Assembly: GCA_028278065.1 (NCBI GenBank)
Contig: JANQFA010000175.1
Coordinates: 1 to 34,679 of the forward strand
Direction: 5' to 3'
DNA from: Myxococcota bacterium
GTDB taxonomy: Bacteria; Myxococcota_A; UBA9160; JAFDET01
DNA: 34,679 nucleotides
Below are positions 16,021-23,228 of the stretch, in pieces. Positions within the stretch are counted from its first letter, which is position 1. Each line of letters begins with the position of its first letter. The translations under genes were made by a program, and so were the position numbers. The notes beneath the pieces were generated by a model. It saw nothing but the letters and a program-made list of their open reading frames with translations. It was not told the DNA's origin and made no database searches.

Positions 16021-17238
16021 ATGCAGATCGCGCCCATCCCGACCCTCGACGACGAGATCAACCAGATCCGCCTGATGACGGCGGACATCGTCGCCAACGA
16101 GATCATTCCCAACGAGCACTTCCTGGCGCGCCGCGGCGATCCCGAGACGCCGAAGCATTGGGCGCGGCTCATGAACGTCGTCAAGGAGAAGGGGCTCTGG
16201 GCGCCCCACCTGCCCGAAGAGTACGGGGGCATGGGCATCGGCTTCCTGAAGCTCGCCTACATGAACGAGATCCTGGCATGGAGCCCGTACTCCAACCCCA
16301 TCTTCGGGATCCTCGCCCCCAACTCCGGGAACCAGAAGATCCTGGTCAAGTACGGCACGCCGGAGCAGAAGAAGCAGTGGCTCGAGCCCCTGGTGGCCGG
16401 GAGCATGCAGTCGTGCTTCGCCATGACCGAGCCCGACAACGCGGGCTCGGACCCGCGCTCGATCCAGACCAAGGCCGTCCGCGACGGCGACGAGTGGGTG
16501 ATCAACGGCCACAAGTGGTTCTCGTCCAACGCCAAGCGCGCGGACTTCGCGATCGTGATGTGCAGGACCGAGGACGCGAGCAACGCCGACGTCAACGGGC
16601 GCATGACCCAGATCATCGTGCCGACCGACACGCCCGGCTTCGACTACATCCGCAGCGTTCCCGTCTGGGGACAGGATCACGGGCACCACGGCGAGATCAT
16701 CCTCAGCGACGTCCGCGTGCCGCTGGAGAACGCCCTCGGCAAGGAGGGATCGGGACACCAGGCGGCCCAGGACCGGCTCGGTGCCGGCCGCGTCTACCAC
16801 TGCATGAACTGCATCGGCCAGATGTGGCGCGCCTTCGACATGATGGTGCGGCGCTCGATGGAGCGCGAGGTGCACGGCGGCAAGCTCGAGAGCAAGCAGT
16901 TCATCCAGGGCTTCATCGCCGACTCGTACATGGACATCCAGGCCGCGCGCCTGATGACGATCCGCTGCGCCGAGCTGATGGAGCAGGGCCTCGATGCGCG
17001 CACCGACATCTCGGCCATCAAGATCTTCGTGCCCAACGCCATGCACAGGGTGGTGGATCGCGCGATCCAGGTGCACGGCGCACTGGGCGTCTCCAGCGAG
17101 ACCCCGCTCGAGGGGATGTACCGCGGGGCGCGCACCCTGCGGCTGGCGGACGGGCCCGACGAGGTGCACCGGATCCTGATCGCCAAGAACGTGCTGAAGC
17201 GGTACCGGAACGGCGAATCCTGGGACTTCGGGCTCTAG
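16021..17238 (+). CDS. Acyl-CoA dehydrogenase, ACAD10/11-like
   Basis: FAD-dependent flavoenzyme of 405 residues that oxidises acyl-CoA at the alpha-beta bond. The N-terminal helical domain has LWAPHLPEEYGGMG; the beta domain has SCFAMTEPDNAGSDP (flavin binding) and WVINGHKWFSSNA; the C-terminal helical domain has VVDRAIQVHGALGVSSETPL and RTLRLADGPDEVHRILIAK. The residue aligned with the catalytic Glu of short/medium-chain enzymes appears to be Asp377 in ADGPDEVHR, a pattern of the ACAD10/11 group, which handles long-chain or 4-hydroxylated acyl-CoAs in animals. GGAGGAG six bases before ATG 16021 is a strong ribosome binding site. Substrate specificity is inference. Confidence 0.94.
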   Translation: MQIAPIPTLDDEINQIRLMTADIVANEIIPNEHFLARRGDPETPKHWARLMNVVKEKGLWAPHLPEEYGGMGIGFLKLAYMNEILAWSPYSNPIFGILAPNSGNQKILVKYGTPEQKKQWLEPLVAGSMQSCFAMTEPDNAGSDPRSIQTKAVRDGDEWVINGHKWFSSNAKRADFAIVMCRTEDASNADVNGRMTQIIVPTDTPGFDYIRSVPVWGQDHGHHGEIILSDVRVPLENALGKEGSGHQAAQDRLGAGRVYHCMNCIGQMWRAFDMMVRRSMEREVHGGKLESKQFIQGFIADSYMDIQAARLMTIRCAELMEQGLDARTDISAIKIFVPNAMHRVVDRAIQVHGALGVSSETPLEGMYRGARTLRLADGPDEVHRILIAKNVLKRYRNGESWDFGL

Positions 17239-17261
17239 CCGGGCCTCGCGCCGCCGGTCCC

Positions 17262-17290
17262 TTGCCGGCTCGTGTCAAAGTTCTGTCATA
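17262..17290 (+). promoter_or_regulatory. Possible sigma-70-type promoter before the hemolysin-III gene
   Basis: TTGCCG and GTCATA are separated by 17 bases in the 102-base gap ahead of the hemolysin-III gene, in a locally less GC-rich stretch. The match to consensus is partial, so this is a weak call. Confidence 0.25.
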
Positions 17291-17340
17291 GGGGGGCGAG
17301 GCGGGTTCCCCCGGTGCCGGCGCTCCGTATCCTGACCGCC

Positions 17341-18000
17341 ATGCGGAATCCGGTCGCTCTGCCCCGCTACACCGTGCGCGAGGAGATCGCGCACGCCACG
17401 ACCCATGGCGTGGGTGCCCTGCTCAGTGTCGCCGCGCTCGTCCTCATGGTCACGGCGGCCGCCCTGCGCGGCGATGCCTGGCACGTGGTGGGGGTGGCCG
17501 TCTTCGGCAGCGCCCTGGTTCTGCTCTTCGCGGCCTCGACCCTCTACCACGCCGTCGCCCACACCGGAGCGAAGCGGGTCCTGCAGCGCCTCGACCACGC
17601 CGCGATCTTCGTCCTGATCGCGGGGACCTACACGCCATTCACCCTGGTCAGCCTGCGGGGCACCTGGGGCTGGACCCTGCTGGGGCTGGTCTGGGGGCTG
17701 GCCATCCTGGGGATCGTGCTTCAGACGACGCTTCCCCATCGGACCCAGCGCCTCTCGCTGGCGCTCTACCTGATCATGGGCTGGATGGTCGTGATCGCTC
17801 TGGAGCCCCTGGCGCAGTCGCTTCACAGGGACGGGCTCGCCCTCCTGGCGCTCGGCGGTGTCGCATACACGCTCGGCGTGGTCTTCTACGCCTGGAATCG
17901 GCTCCCCTACAATCACGCCATCTGGCACGTCTTCGTGCTGGCGGGAAGCGCCTGCCACTTCTCCAGCGTGCTGGGCTACGTGATTCCCCAGGGCGGCTAG
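17341..18000 (+). CDS. Hemolysin III / PAQR family seven-helix membrane protein
   Basis: Integral membrane protein of 219 residues with seven predicted helices, related to YqfA/Hly-III and to eukaryotic adiponectin receptors, which are probable zinc hydrolases acting on lipids. The diagnostic motifs are present: EEIAHATTHGVGALLS at the first helix, FAASTLYHAV with the conserved S-x3-H, LDHAAIFVLIAGTYTPF, and the C-terminal HxxxH pair in NHAIWHVFVLAGSACHF. ATG 17341 gives the normal family N-terminus (RYTVREEIAH). It stands alone on the plus strand with its own possible promoter. The 'hemolysin' name is historical; toxin activity should not be assumed. Confidence 0.93.
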   Translation: MRNPVALPRYTVREEIAHATTHGVGALLSVAALVLMVTAAALRGDAWHVVGVAVFGSALVLLFAASTLYHAVAHTGAKRVLQRLDHAAIFVLIAGTYTPFTLVSLRGTWGWTLLGLVWGLAILGIVLQTTLPHRTQRLSLALYLIMGWMVVIALEPLAQSLHRDGLALLALGGVAYTLGVVFYAWNRLPYNHAIWHVFVLAGSACHFSSVLGYVIPQGG

Positions 18001-18028
18001 GCCGCCTTCCCCCGGGGGATCCGATTCG

Positions 18029-18051
18029 CGGGACGCCTGCCCGGTATTTTT
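18029..18051 (+). terminator. Possible intrinsic terminator after the hemolysin-III gene
   Basis: CGGG-(seven-base loop)-CCCG is followed by GTATTTTT, 28 bases after the stop codon. The stem is only four base pairs but this is the only T-run after a stop codon that I noticed in the window. Confidence 0.35.
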
Positions 18052-18060
18052 CCTGCGCGA

Positions 18061-18074
18061 GTGAACCGCTTCAC
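18061..18074. promoter_or_regulatory. Inverted repeat GTGAA-N4-TTCAC, candidate operator
   Basis: A perfect 5-base inverted repeat with a 4-base centre lies 52 bases ahead of the start of the 44-residue gene; TTCACA at its right end is close to a -35 hexamer, though no well-spaced -10 follows. It could bind a dimeric regulator. Single occurrence, so not conclusive. Confidence 0.3.
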
Positions 18075-18125
18075 AAAGATCCCGGGGATGTCGGGCGATA
18101 ACTCCTGTATCAGGAGGGAAGCCCG

Positions 18126-18260
18126 ATGACCTTCGCAGCCATCAGCGCCAGGACCTTCGCCTCGCCCGAGCCCCTGCCCGTGGGAGGTCCCGTCCTCTGG
18201 CTGATCGTCGAGCTGCGGCGACGCCGACGGCGCGCCGCAGCCGCTCGCCGCGCCGCATAG
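18126..18260 (+). CDS. Small 44-residue Arg-rich peptide
   Basis: An open frame of 45 codons (44 residues plus stop) with one of the best ribosome binding sites in the window: AGGAGGGAAGCCCG directly before ATG 18126. The peptide has a neutral N-terminal half, a short hydrophobic segment (GGPVLWLIVEL) and a C-terminus with six consecutive Arg (residues 31-36) followed by AAAARRAA. This could be a membrane-associated or nucleic-acid-binding micropeptide; I recognise no family. It lies between the hemolysin-III gene and the opposing TIR-like gene, 28 bases from the latter's stop. The evidence for translation is the start site rather than homology. Confidence 0.5.
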   Translation: MTFAAISARTFASPEPLPVGGPVLWLIVELRRRRRRAAAARRAA

Positions 18261-18288
18261 GGAGCGGCCCCGGGCGCGCCTGGCGTGC

Positions 18289-18723
18289 TCAGGGCCGCTT
18301 CAAGCTGTCCGGGACCTGGAGCGGCTGGGATGCCCGCAGGGTCGCGTTCAGCTGGGCTCGCAGGATGTCGCGCGTCCAGCTGTACATCGTGTCGTCCGGA
18401 CGCGCGCCGACCGGCCGAGTGCACATCCGCTCACGGCGACCCCAGAGGAGCAGGTACGGCTTGCCCTCCTCCTGGGCGATGCGGAGCTCGGCGGTGACCC
18501 GCGGCGACGAGTTCGTATGCTCACCGCAGATCACGATCACCTCCTCGGCCGCCGCGATCCCGTTGCGAGCTCGAGCCGTCCAACGCTCGTTCATGGTGCC
18601 GCCGCCCGAGCGCGCCGTGACCTCGAATCCGGAGGCGCCGGCCTGAGACTCCTCGACCAGCAGATCGTGCAGATCGCGGTCGTTGTCCAGGTCGAAGATG
18701 GTGAAGATGCGGATTGCGGACAC
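18289..18723 (-). CDS. TIR-like domain protein (DUF1863/ThsB-like fold)
   Basis: A single-domain 144-residue protein. The pattern IRIFTIFDLDNDRDLHDLLVEES (first strand and helix), WTARARNGIAAAEEVIVICGEHTNSSPRVTAELRIAQEEGKPYLLLWG (second and third strands, conserved H-T, and Glu79 in AEL) fits the MTH538/DUF1863 TIR-like family, to which Thoeris ThsB-type NAD-consuming signal producers belong. The start is GTG 18723 with GAGG seven bases upstream. No ThsA-like effector or other defence gene is adjacent; the neighbours are a DEAD-box helicase (divergent) and the 44-residue gene (convergent). A role in defence or in NAD-derived signalling is therefore only a possibility. Domain assignment is from motif pattern, moderately sure. 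Confidence 0.68.
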   Translation of the reverse strand: MSAIRIFTIFDLDNDRDLHDLLVEESQAGASGFEVTARSGGGTMNERWTARARNGIAAAEEVIVICGEHTNSSPRVTAELRIAQEEGKPYLLLWGRRERMCTRPVGARPDDTMYSWTRDILRAQLNATLRASQPLQVPDSLKRP

Positions 18724-19042
18724 GTTTGCGCCTCGAACGGGCCCTCGGAGCCCCCGACTCCCGCACCCCGCTCGTCAACCTAGTCGATGTCGATCGATCC
18801 TGCCTGGAAACCGCATCCCCGAAGCGGATTGGCGCGCCTCGACCGCAAGAGCTAACTACCGTGCATCAGGGCTGCGGCCCCGTCGCGACGAAAGCTCGCG
18901 ACGTCGTGATGCGGCGAACAACAGGACCTGTCGTCCCCCGACGGTCGCGCCGCCTGAATCGATCCTCTCCCGTTCCTGTTGTCTGGGTCAGAGCAAGAGC
19001 CTTGGAGAGCCGACGTGCGCTCGTCCACGGCGGAGAACTGAT
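18724..19042. other. 319-base divergent intergenic region with structured helicase leader
   Basis: No protein gene is credible here. It separates the TIR-like gene (minus) from the DEAD-box helicase (plus) and is locally less GC-biased than the coding DNA, with AT-containing patches such as GAGCTAACTACC. It holds a perfect 8-bp hairpin (18881-18903), the palindrome ACAGG-A-CCTGT at 18921-18931 and a small CGTC-CCCC-GACG hairpin just after it. A weak promoter-like pair (TTGGCG at 18829, TAACTA at 18853) would give the helicase a 5' leader near 180 bases. Long structured leaders are common in autoregulated helicase genes; here that is inference. Confidence 0.5.
18881..18903 (+). promoter_or_regulatory. 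Perfect 8-bp stem-loop in the helicase leader
   Basis: CGTCGCGA and TCGCGACG pair perfectly around the seven-base loop CGAAAGC. Its position about 140 bases ahead of the helicase start fits an mRNA leader element, but no U-run follows, so it is not a simple terminator. Confidence 0.45.
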
Positions 19043-20314
19043 TTGTCCGAAGCACCGCAGCGTGCAACGGCGGAGTGCGGCTTCGGCCGCTTCCGCCTCG
19101 ATACCACCCTCGAGCGGGGCCTCCGCGCCATCGGCTTCGACGAGCCCCGCCCCATCCAGGTGGACACGATCCCCGCCTGCCTCGAAGGGCGGGACGTCCT
19201 GGGGCTGGCCCAGACGGGCACCGGCAAGACGGCGGCCTTCGTGCTGCCGATCCTCCAGCGCCTGATCGAGGAGCCGGGCGACGGTCCGCTGGTTCTCGTG
19301 CTGGCGCCCACCCGTGAGCTCGCGATGCAGATCGACGCCGAAACCCGGGCGCTCGCGAAGTTCACCGACGTCCGGACCGTGACCGTGTTCGGCGGAGTGT
19401 CGCAGCACCGCCAGGTGCAGGGGCTGCGCCGCCGGCCCGAGATCGTGGTCGGCTGTCCGGGCCGCGTACTCGACCTCCTGCAGCAGGGCCTCCTCGACCT
19501 GTCCGAAGTGGAGACGCTCGTCCTCGACGAGGCGGACCACATGTTCGACATGGGCTTCCTGCCGGACATCAAGAAGATCCTGCGTGTGCTTCCGGACGAC
19601 CGCCAGAATCTCCTCTTCTCGGCCACGATGCCGAAGGCGATTCGAGAGCTGGCCGACCGGGTTCTGCACGATCCCCACGTCGTCGAGCTGCCCCACTCGG
19701 CACCGGCCGAACGGATCGATCACGCGCTCTACCCGGTCTCGCACGGTCGCAAGCGCGCGCTCCTCGACCGGCTCCTGGCGGACGAGGCGTGCGATACGGC
19801 GATCGTCTTCACGCGCACGAAGCACCGGGCCAGGCGGCTCGCGCAGCAGCTCTCGAAGGGCGGGCACCAGGCGGTCGCGCTGCAGGGCAACATGTCCCAG
19901 TCCCAGCGCGATCGCGCCATGGGCGGCTTCCGCAAGGGCCGCTTCGACATCCTGGTCGCGACCGACATCGCGGCGCGCGGCCTCGACGTCGCCGGCGTCG
20001 ACTACGTGATCAACTTCGACCCGCCGAGCACCCCCGAGACCTACACCCATCGGATCGGCCGCACCGGCCGCTCGGGCGAGAGCGGCCGGGCCTGCACCTT
20101 CGTCACCGGCGAGGACTCGGCCTGGGTGCGCGATACCGAACGCGTCCTGGGTGCGCCGATCCCGCGGCGTCGGGTTCCGGGCTTCGAAGCCGAGGGCGCG
20201 AAGGTCGACACCCGCGCCCGCCGGCGGAGGCGAGGCGGGCCCGACTCGGGACGCGTCAGGCGAGGGCGCCGAGGGCCTGGAGGGTCGGGGCGACGTAGCC
20301 CGAGCCGAACTTGA
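19043..20314 (+). CDS. DEAD-box ATP-dependent RNA helicase (RhlE-like)
   Basis: A 423-residue RNA helicase that unwinds RNA duplexes in ribosome assembly or mRNA turnover. All core motifs are present in order: F-x-L with Q39 (Q motif, EPRPIQV), AQTGTGKT (56-63), APTREL (88-93), GG (117-118), CPGRVLD, DEAD (162-165), FSATM (192-196), VFTRTK, ATDIAARGLDVAGVDYVINFD and YTHRIGRTGRSG. The C-terminal tail is short, basic and Arg/Gly-rich (TRARRRRRGGPDSGRVRRGRRG), an RNA-binding extension typical of RhlE-type enzymes. The start is TTG 19043, supported by GGAG seven bases upstream and the natural N-terminus; there is no in-frame ATG nearby. Its last 59 bases overlap the convergent fructosamine-kinase gene. 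Confidence 0.93.
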   Translation: MSEAPQRATAECGFGRFRLDTTLERGLRAIGFDEPRPIQVDTIPACLEGRDVLGLAQTGTGKTAAFVLPILQRLIEEPGDGPLVLVLAPTRELAMQIDAETRALAKFTDVRTVTVFGGVSQHRQVQGLRRRPEIVVGCPGRVLDLLQQGLLDLSEVETLVLDEADHMFDMGFLPDIKKILRVLPDDRQNLLFSATMPKAIRELADRVLHDPHVVELPHSAPAERIDHALYPVSHGRKRALLDRLLADEACDTAIVFTRTKHRARRLAQQLSKGGHQAVALQGNMSQSQRDRAMGGFRKGRFDILVATDIAARGLDVAGVDYVINFDPPSTPETYTHRIGRTGRSGESGRACTFVTGEDSAWVRDTERVLGAPIPRRRVPGFEAEGAKVDTRARRRRRGGPDSGRVRRGRRGPGGSGRRSPSRT

Positions 20315-21110
20315 TGGCGTGCACGACGAGGGGCGCCAGCTGGTGCAGCGGCACCCGCTCGGGCCAGCCGTCGGCCAGGGGAGCGACCTCTGCGTAGGCG
20401 GCGAAGCAGGCGTCCCCGAAGCCGCCGAACAGGCGCATCATCGCCAGGTCGAACTCGCGGTGGCCGCCGTGGGCAGCGGGGTCGATGAGCCAGCTCGTGC
20501 CGCCCAGGCCGACGACGCGGTTCCCGGCCCAGAGGTCGCCGTGGAGGCGGGCGGGCGGCTCGGGCGGCCCGCCCAGCTCGACCAGGCGCCCAGCGACGAC
20601 CTCGAGGTCGCGGATCGCGCGCGAGGGCAGGGCGCGCGCCTCTGCCGCCAGCCGCGCCAGGGGGAGCAGTCGGTTCTCCGCGTAGAACTCTGCCCACGAG
20701 GCGCTCGGCTCGTTCGGTAGCCTCCGGCTCCCGGTGGTGCGTCGATCCTCGCGGCCGAAGCACGGCGCGCCCGCCGCGTGCAGCGCCGCCAGGGCGCGGC
20801 CGAAGTCCTCCTCGGTGCCGGGGCCCGGACGGCCCGGCTCGATCCACTCGAGCACCAGGAGCGGCGGATCGTCGGACACGCCCAGGACCTCCGGAACGGG
20901 AACCGCACGGGCCTCCCGCAGCCACGAGAGCCCGGCGGCCTCGGTCGAGAAGAACCCCGGAGGTGCGGCGGGATGGGTCTTGGCAAAGACCGTCGCCCCG
21001 CCGGCCAGCTCGACCCGGAACGAGTCCGCCACGTCGCCACCGCCGAGAGGCGCGAGTCCGGCCACCTCCTCGTCGAGTGCGCGCGCCACGTGTCGGGCGA
21101 GGTCGATCAT
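20256..21110 (-). CDS. Fructosamine kinase family protein
   Basis: A 284-residue small-molecule kinase with protein-kinase-like fold. FN3K enzymes phosphorylate sugars attached to amines and thereby repair glycated proteins. Features seen: SFRVELAGGATVFAKTHP with the ATP-binding Lys, the Glu-bearing FSTEAAGLSWLREA, the hinge LLVLEWIEPG, the catalytic loop LHGDLWAGN and the metal-binding LIDPAAHGGHREFDLAMMRLFGG. ATG 21110 gives the usual family start (IDLARHVARAL). It is divergent from the DUF4212/symporter pair across 63 bases and converges with the helicase gene, overlapping it by 59 bases. The physiological substrate in bacteria is usually unknown. Confidence 0.92.
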   Translation of the reverse strand: MIDLARHVARALDEEVAGLAPLGGGDVADSFRVELAGGATVFAKTHPAAPPGFFSTEAAGLSWLREARAVPVPEVLGVSDDPPLLVLEWIEPGRPGPGTEEDFGRALAALHAAGAPCFGREDRRTTGSRRLPNEPSASWAEFYAENRLLPLARLAAEARALPSRAIRDLEVVAGRLVELGGPPEPPARLHGDLWAGNRVVGLGGTSWLIDPAAHGGHREFDLAMMRLFGGFGDACFAAYAEVAPLADGWPERVPLHQLAPLVVHAIKFGSGYVAPTLQALGALA

Positions 21111-21173
21111 CGCTGTCGCCTGGTTTAGCGTACGGTGCGCGGGCCTTCTTCCTTCCAAGACGAGAGCAGCGAG

Positions 21174-21449
21174 ATGGCGGAGCAGCACGATCCCAGCGGC
21201 TACTGGAAGGCCAACCTGCGCCTGCTGGCGGGCCTCCTCGTCGTCTGGTTCCTGGTCTCCTACGGCTGTGGGGTCCTCTTCGTCGACGTGCTGAACCGGG
21301 TGCGGATCCCGGGCACCGGGTTCCCGCTCGGCTTCTGGTTCGCGCAGCAGGGGTCGATCTACGTCTTCGTCACCCTGATCTTCGTGTACGTCTGGCGCAT
21401 GAACCGGCTCGACGAGCGCTTCGGCGTGGCCGAGGACTCCGAGTCGTGA
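21174..21449 (+). CDS. DUF4212 small subunit of a sodium/solute symporter
   Basis: A 91-residue inner-membrane protein with two transmembrane helices: LRLLAGLLVVWFLVSYGCGVLFVDVLNRV and the FPLGFWFAQQGSIYVFVTLIFVYVWRMNRLDERFGV signature of DUF4212. Proteins of this family are encoded immediately before a large SSS-type symporter, as here, and are taken to be its small subunit; similar pairs transport acetate or other short carboxylates. Its stop overlaps the symporter start as GTGA, giving strict translational coupling. Confidence 0.95.
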   Translation: MAEQHDPSGYWKANLRLLAGLLVVWFLVSYGCGVLFVDVLNRVRIPGTGFPLGFWFAQQGSIYVFVTLIFVYVWRMNRLDERFGVAEDSES

Positions 21450-23149
21450 ACGTCCAGGCCTGGACCTTCGTGATCGTCGGGCTGAGCTTCGCGCTCTACA
21501 TCGGGGTCGCGATCCGGTCGCGCGCCTCCTCGACGCGGGACTTCTACGTCGCCGGGGTGGGGGTCTCCCCGCTCGCCAACGGGCTCGCCACGGCGGCCGA
21601 CTGGATGTCCGCAGCCTCGTTCATCTCGATGGCCGGGCTGATCTCCTTCCTGGGCTACGACGGGTCCGTCTACCTGATGGGCTGGACCGGCGGCTACGTC
21701 CTGCTGGCGCTGCTGCTGGCGCCGTACCTGCGCAAGTTCGGCAAGTACACGGTCCCCGACTTCGTGGGCGATCGGTACTACTCGCAGGTCGCCCGGATCG
21801 TGGCCGTGGTGTGCGCGATCTTCGTCTCGTTCACCTACGTGGCGGGACAGATGCGCGGCGTGGGCATCGTGTTCAGCCGCTTCCTCGAGATCGACATCAC
21901 CTACGGCGTGCTGATCGGGATGGGCCTCGTCTTCTTCTACGCCGTCCTCGGAGGCATGAAGGGCATCACCTATACCCAGGTGGCACAGTACTGTGTTCTG
22001 ATCTTCGCCTACCTGGTCCCCGCGATCTTCATCTCGCTGCTCGTGGCCGACAGCCCCCTTCCGCAGGTGGGCTTCGGGGGAGCGAACCCGGGCTCCGGCG
22101 AGTACCTGCTCGATCGCCTGAACGGACTCCACGCGGAGCTCGGCTTCGCCGCGTACACCGACGGAAGCAAGGACGTCCTGGACGTCCTGGCGATCACGGC
22201 CGCGCTCATGGTCGGCACCGCCGGGCTTCCCCACGTACTGATCCGCTTCTTCACGGTGCCGCGCGTGCGCGACGCCCGTCTGAGTGTGGGCTGGGCGCTC
22301 CTCTTCATCGCCATCCTGTACACCACGGCACCGGCGGTGGCCGTCTTCGCGCGCACCAATCTCCTCGACACGGTGAGCGAGCAGCCCTACGCCGAGGCGC
22401 CGGTCTGGTTCCGCACCTGGGAGGAGACCGGGCTCATCTCCTACCAGGACCACAACGGGGACGGCCTCATCCAGTACGTCGGGCCGGCGTCTCCCGTGGA
22501 GAACGAGCTCTCCATCGACCGCGACATCATGGTTCTCGCCAATCCGGAGATCGCGGGGCTGCCGGCCTGGGTGATCGGTCTGGTCGCGGCGGGCGGTCTC
22601 GCCGCGGCGCTCTCGACGGCGGCGGGGCTCCTGCTCGTGGTCTCGTCCGCGGTCAGCCACGACCTCCTGAAGCGCTCGCTGCGACCGGGCATCAGCGAGC
22701 GCGGCGAGCTCGTGGCCGCGCGCCTGAGCGCGGCAGTGGCCGTGGTGGTGGCGGGATGGCTGGGCATCGATCCGCCGGGCTTCGTGGCCGAGGTCGTGGC
22801 CTTCGCCTTCGGTCTGGCCGCCTCCTCGTTCTTCCCGGTCCTGGTCCTCGGCATCTTCTGGAAGCGCATGAACCGGGAGGGCGCCATCGCCGGGATGGTC
22901 ACCGGCATCGGGTTCACCGCCGCCTACATCATCTTCTTCAAGTTCGTGGACCCGGCGGCCAACGTTCCCGAGCGCTGGCTGTTCGGCGTCTCGCCCGAGG
23001 GCATCGGCACCGTGGGCATGCTCCTCAACTTCGGGGTGGCCACCCTGGTGGCGCTGGCCACGCCCGCCCCGCCGGAGTCCATCCAGCGCCTGGTCGACGA
23101 CATCCGGGTGCCGCGCGGCGCCGGACCCGCCCACGAGATTCGCGCCTGA
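21446..23149 (+). CDS. SSS-family sodium:solute symporter (VC_2705-type large subunit)
   Basis: A 567-residue inner-membrane symporter with about 13 helices. The signature STRDFYVAGVGVSPLANGLATAADWMSAASFISMAGLI is near the N-terminus, followed by YTVPDFVGDRY, GMKGITYTQVAQYCVLIFAYLVPA and, late, AAGGLAAALSTAAGLLLVVSSAVSHDLL, the sodium-site region of SSS proteins. It resembles ActP/acetate-type and VC_2705-type carriers that work with a DUF4212 subunit. A loop at about residues 335-346 reads DHNGDGLIQY, an EF-hand-like calcium-binding pattern. GTG 21446 overlaps the preceding stop. A 24-bp tandem duplication covers its stop codon, giving a second in-frame TGA eight codons later. Substrate is probably a short carboxylate, by family analogy. 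Confidence 0.94.
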   Translation: MNVQAWTFVIVGLSFALYIGVAIRSRASSTRDFYVAGVGVSPLANGLATAADWMSAASFISMAGLISFLGYDGSVYLMGWTGGYVLLALLLAPYLRKFGKYTVPDFVGDRYYSQVARIVAVVCAIFVSFTYVAGQMRGVGIVFSRFLEIDITYGVLIGMGLVFFYAVLGGMKGITYTQVAQYCVLIFAYLVPAIFISLLVADSPLPQVGFGGANPGSGEYLLDRLNGLHAELGFAAYTDGSKDVLDVLAITAALMVGTAGLPHVLIRFFTVPRVRDARLSVGWALLFIAILYTTAPAVAVFARTNLLDTVSEQPYAEAPVWFRTWEETGLISYQDHNGDGLIQYVGPASPVENELSIDRDIMVLANPEIAGLPAWVIGLVAAGGLAAALSTAAGLLLVVSSAVSHDLLKRSLRPGISERGELVAARLSAAVAVVVAGWLGIDPPGFVAEVVAFAFGLAASSFFPVLVLGIFWKRMNREGAIAGMVTGIGFTAAYIIFFKFVDPAANVPERWLFGVSPEGIGTVGMLLNFGVATLVALATPAPPESIQRLVDDIRVPRGAGPAHEIRA

Positions 23150-23175
23150 CCCGCCCACGAGATTCGCGCCTGACC
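23124..23175. repeat. 24-bp perfect tandem duplication spanning the symporter stop codon
   Basis: Positions 23124-23147 and 23148-23171 are identical, followed by four bases of a third copy. The unit is eight codons long and carries the end of the gene, so the natural stop (23147-23149) is followed in frame by a second copy of PAHEIRA and a second TGA at 23171-23173. Confidence 0.95.
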
Positions 23176-23228
23176 GCGGCGACGTGGTGGTAGACTCATC
23201 GCGAGGGGAAGGCGCGCGGAGGCACGCC

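Noticed and set aside
18029..18125. Riboswitch upstream of the 44-residue gene
   Set aside because: Only a short terminator-like hairpin and one small inverted repeat are present; no known aptamer core is recognised.
18289..20314. Complete Thoeris or other known defence island
   Set aside because: Only a TIR-like protein is present; no SIR2-SLOG effector, nuclease or other defence gene is found, and the DEAD-box helicase is of ordinary RNA type.
20256..20314. Frameshift or truncation at the helicase 3' end
   Set aside because: The 59-base convergent overlap is consistent with intact C-termini of both proteins: the helicase tail is a normal Arg/Gly extension and the kinase ends where its family ends.
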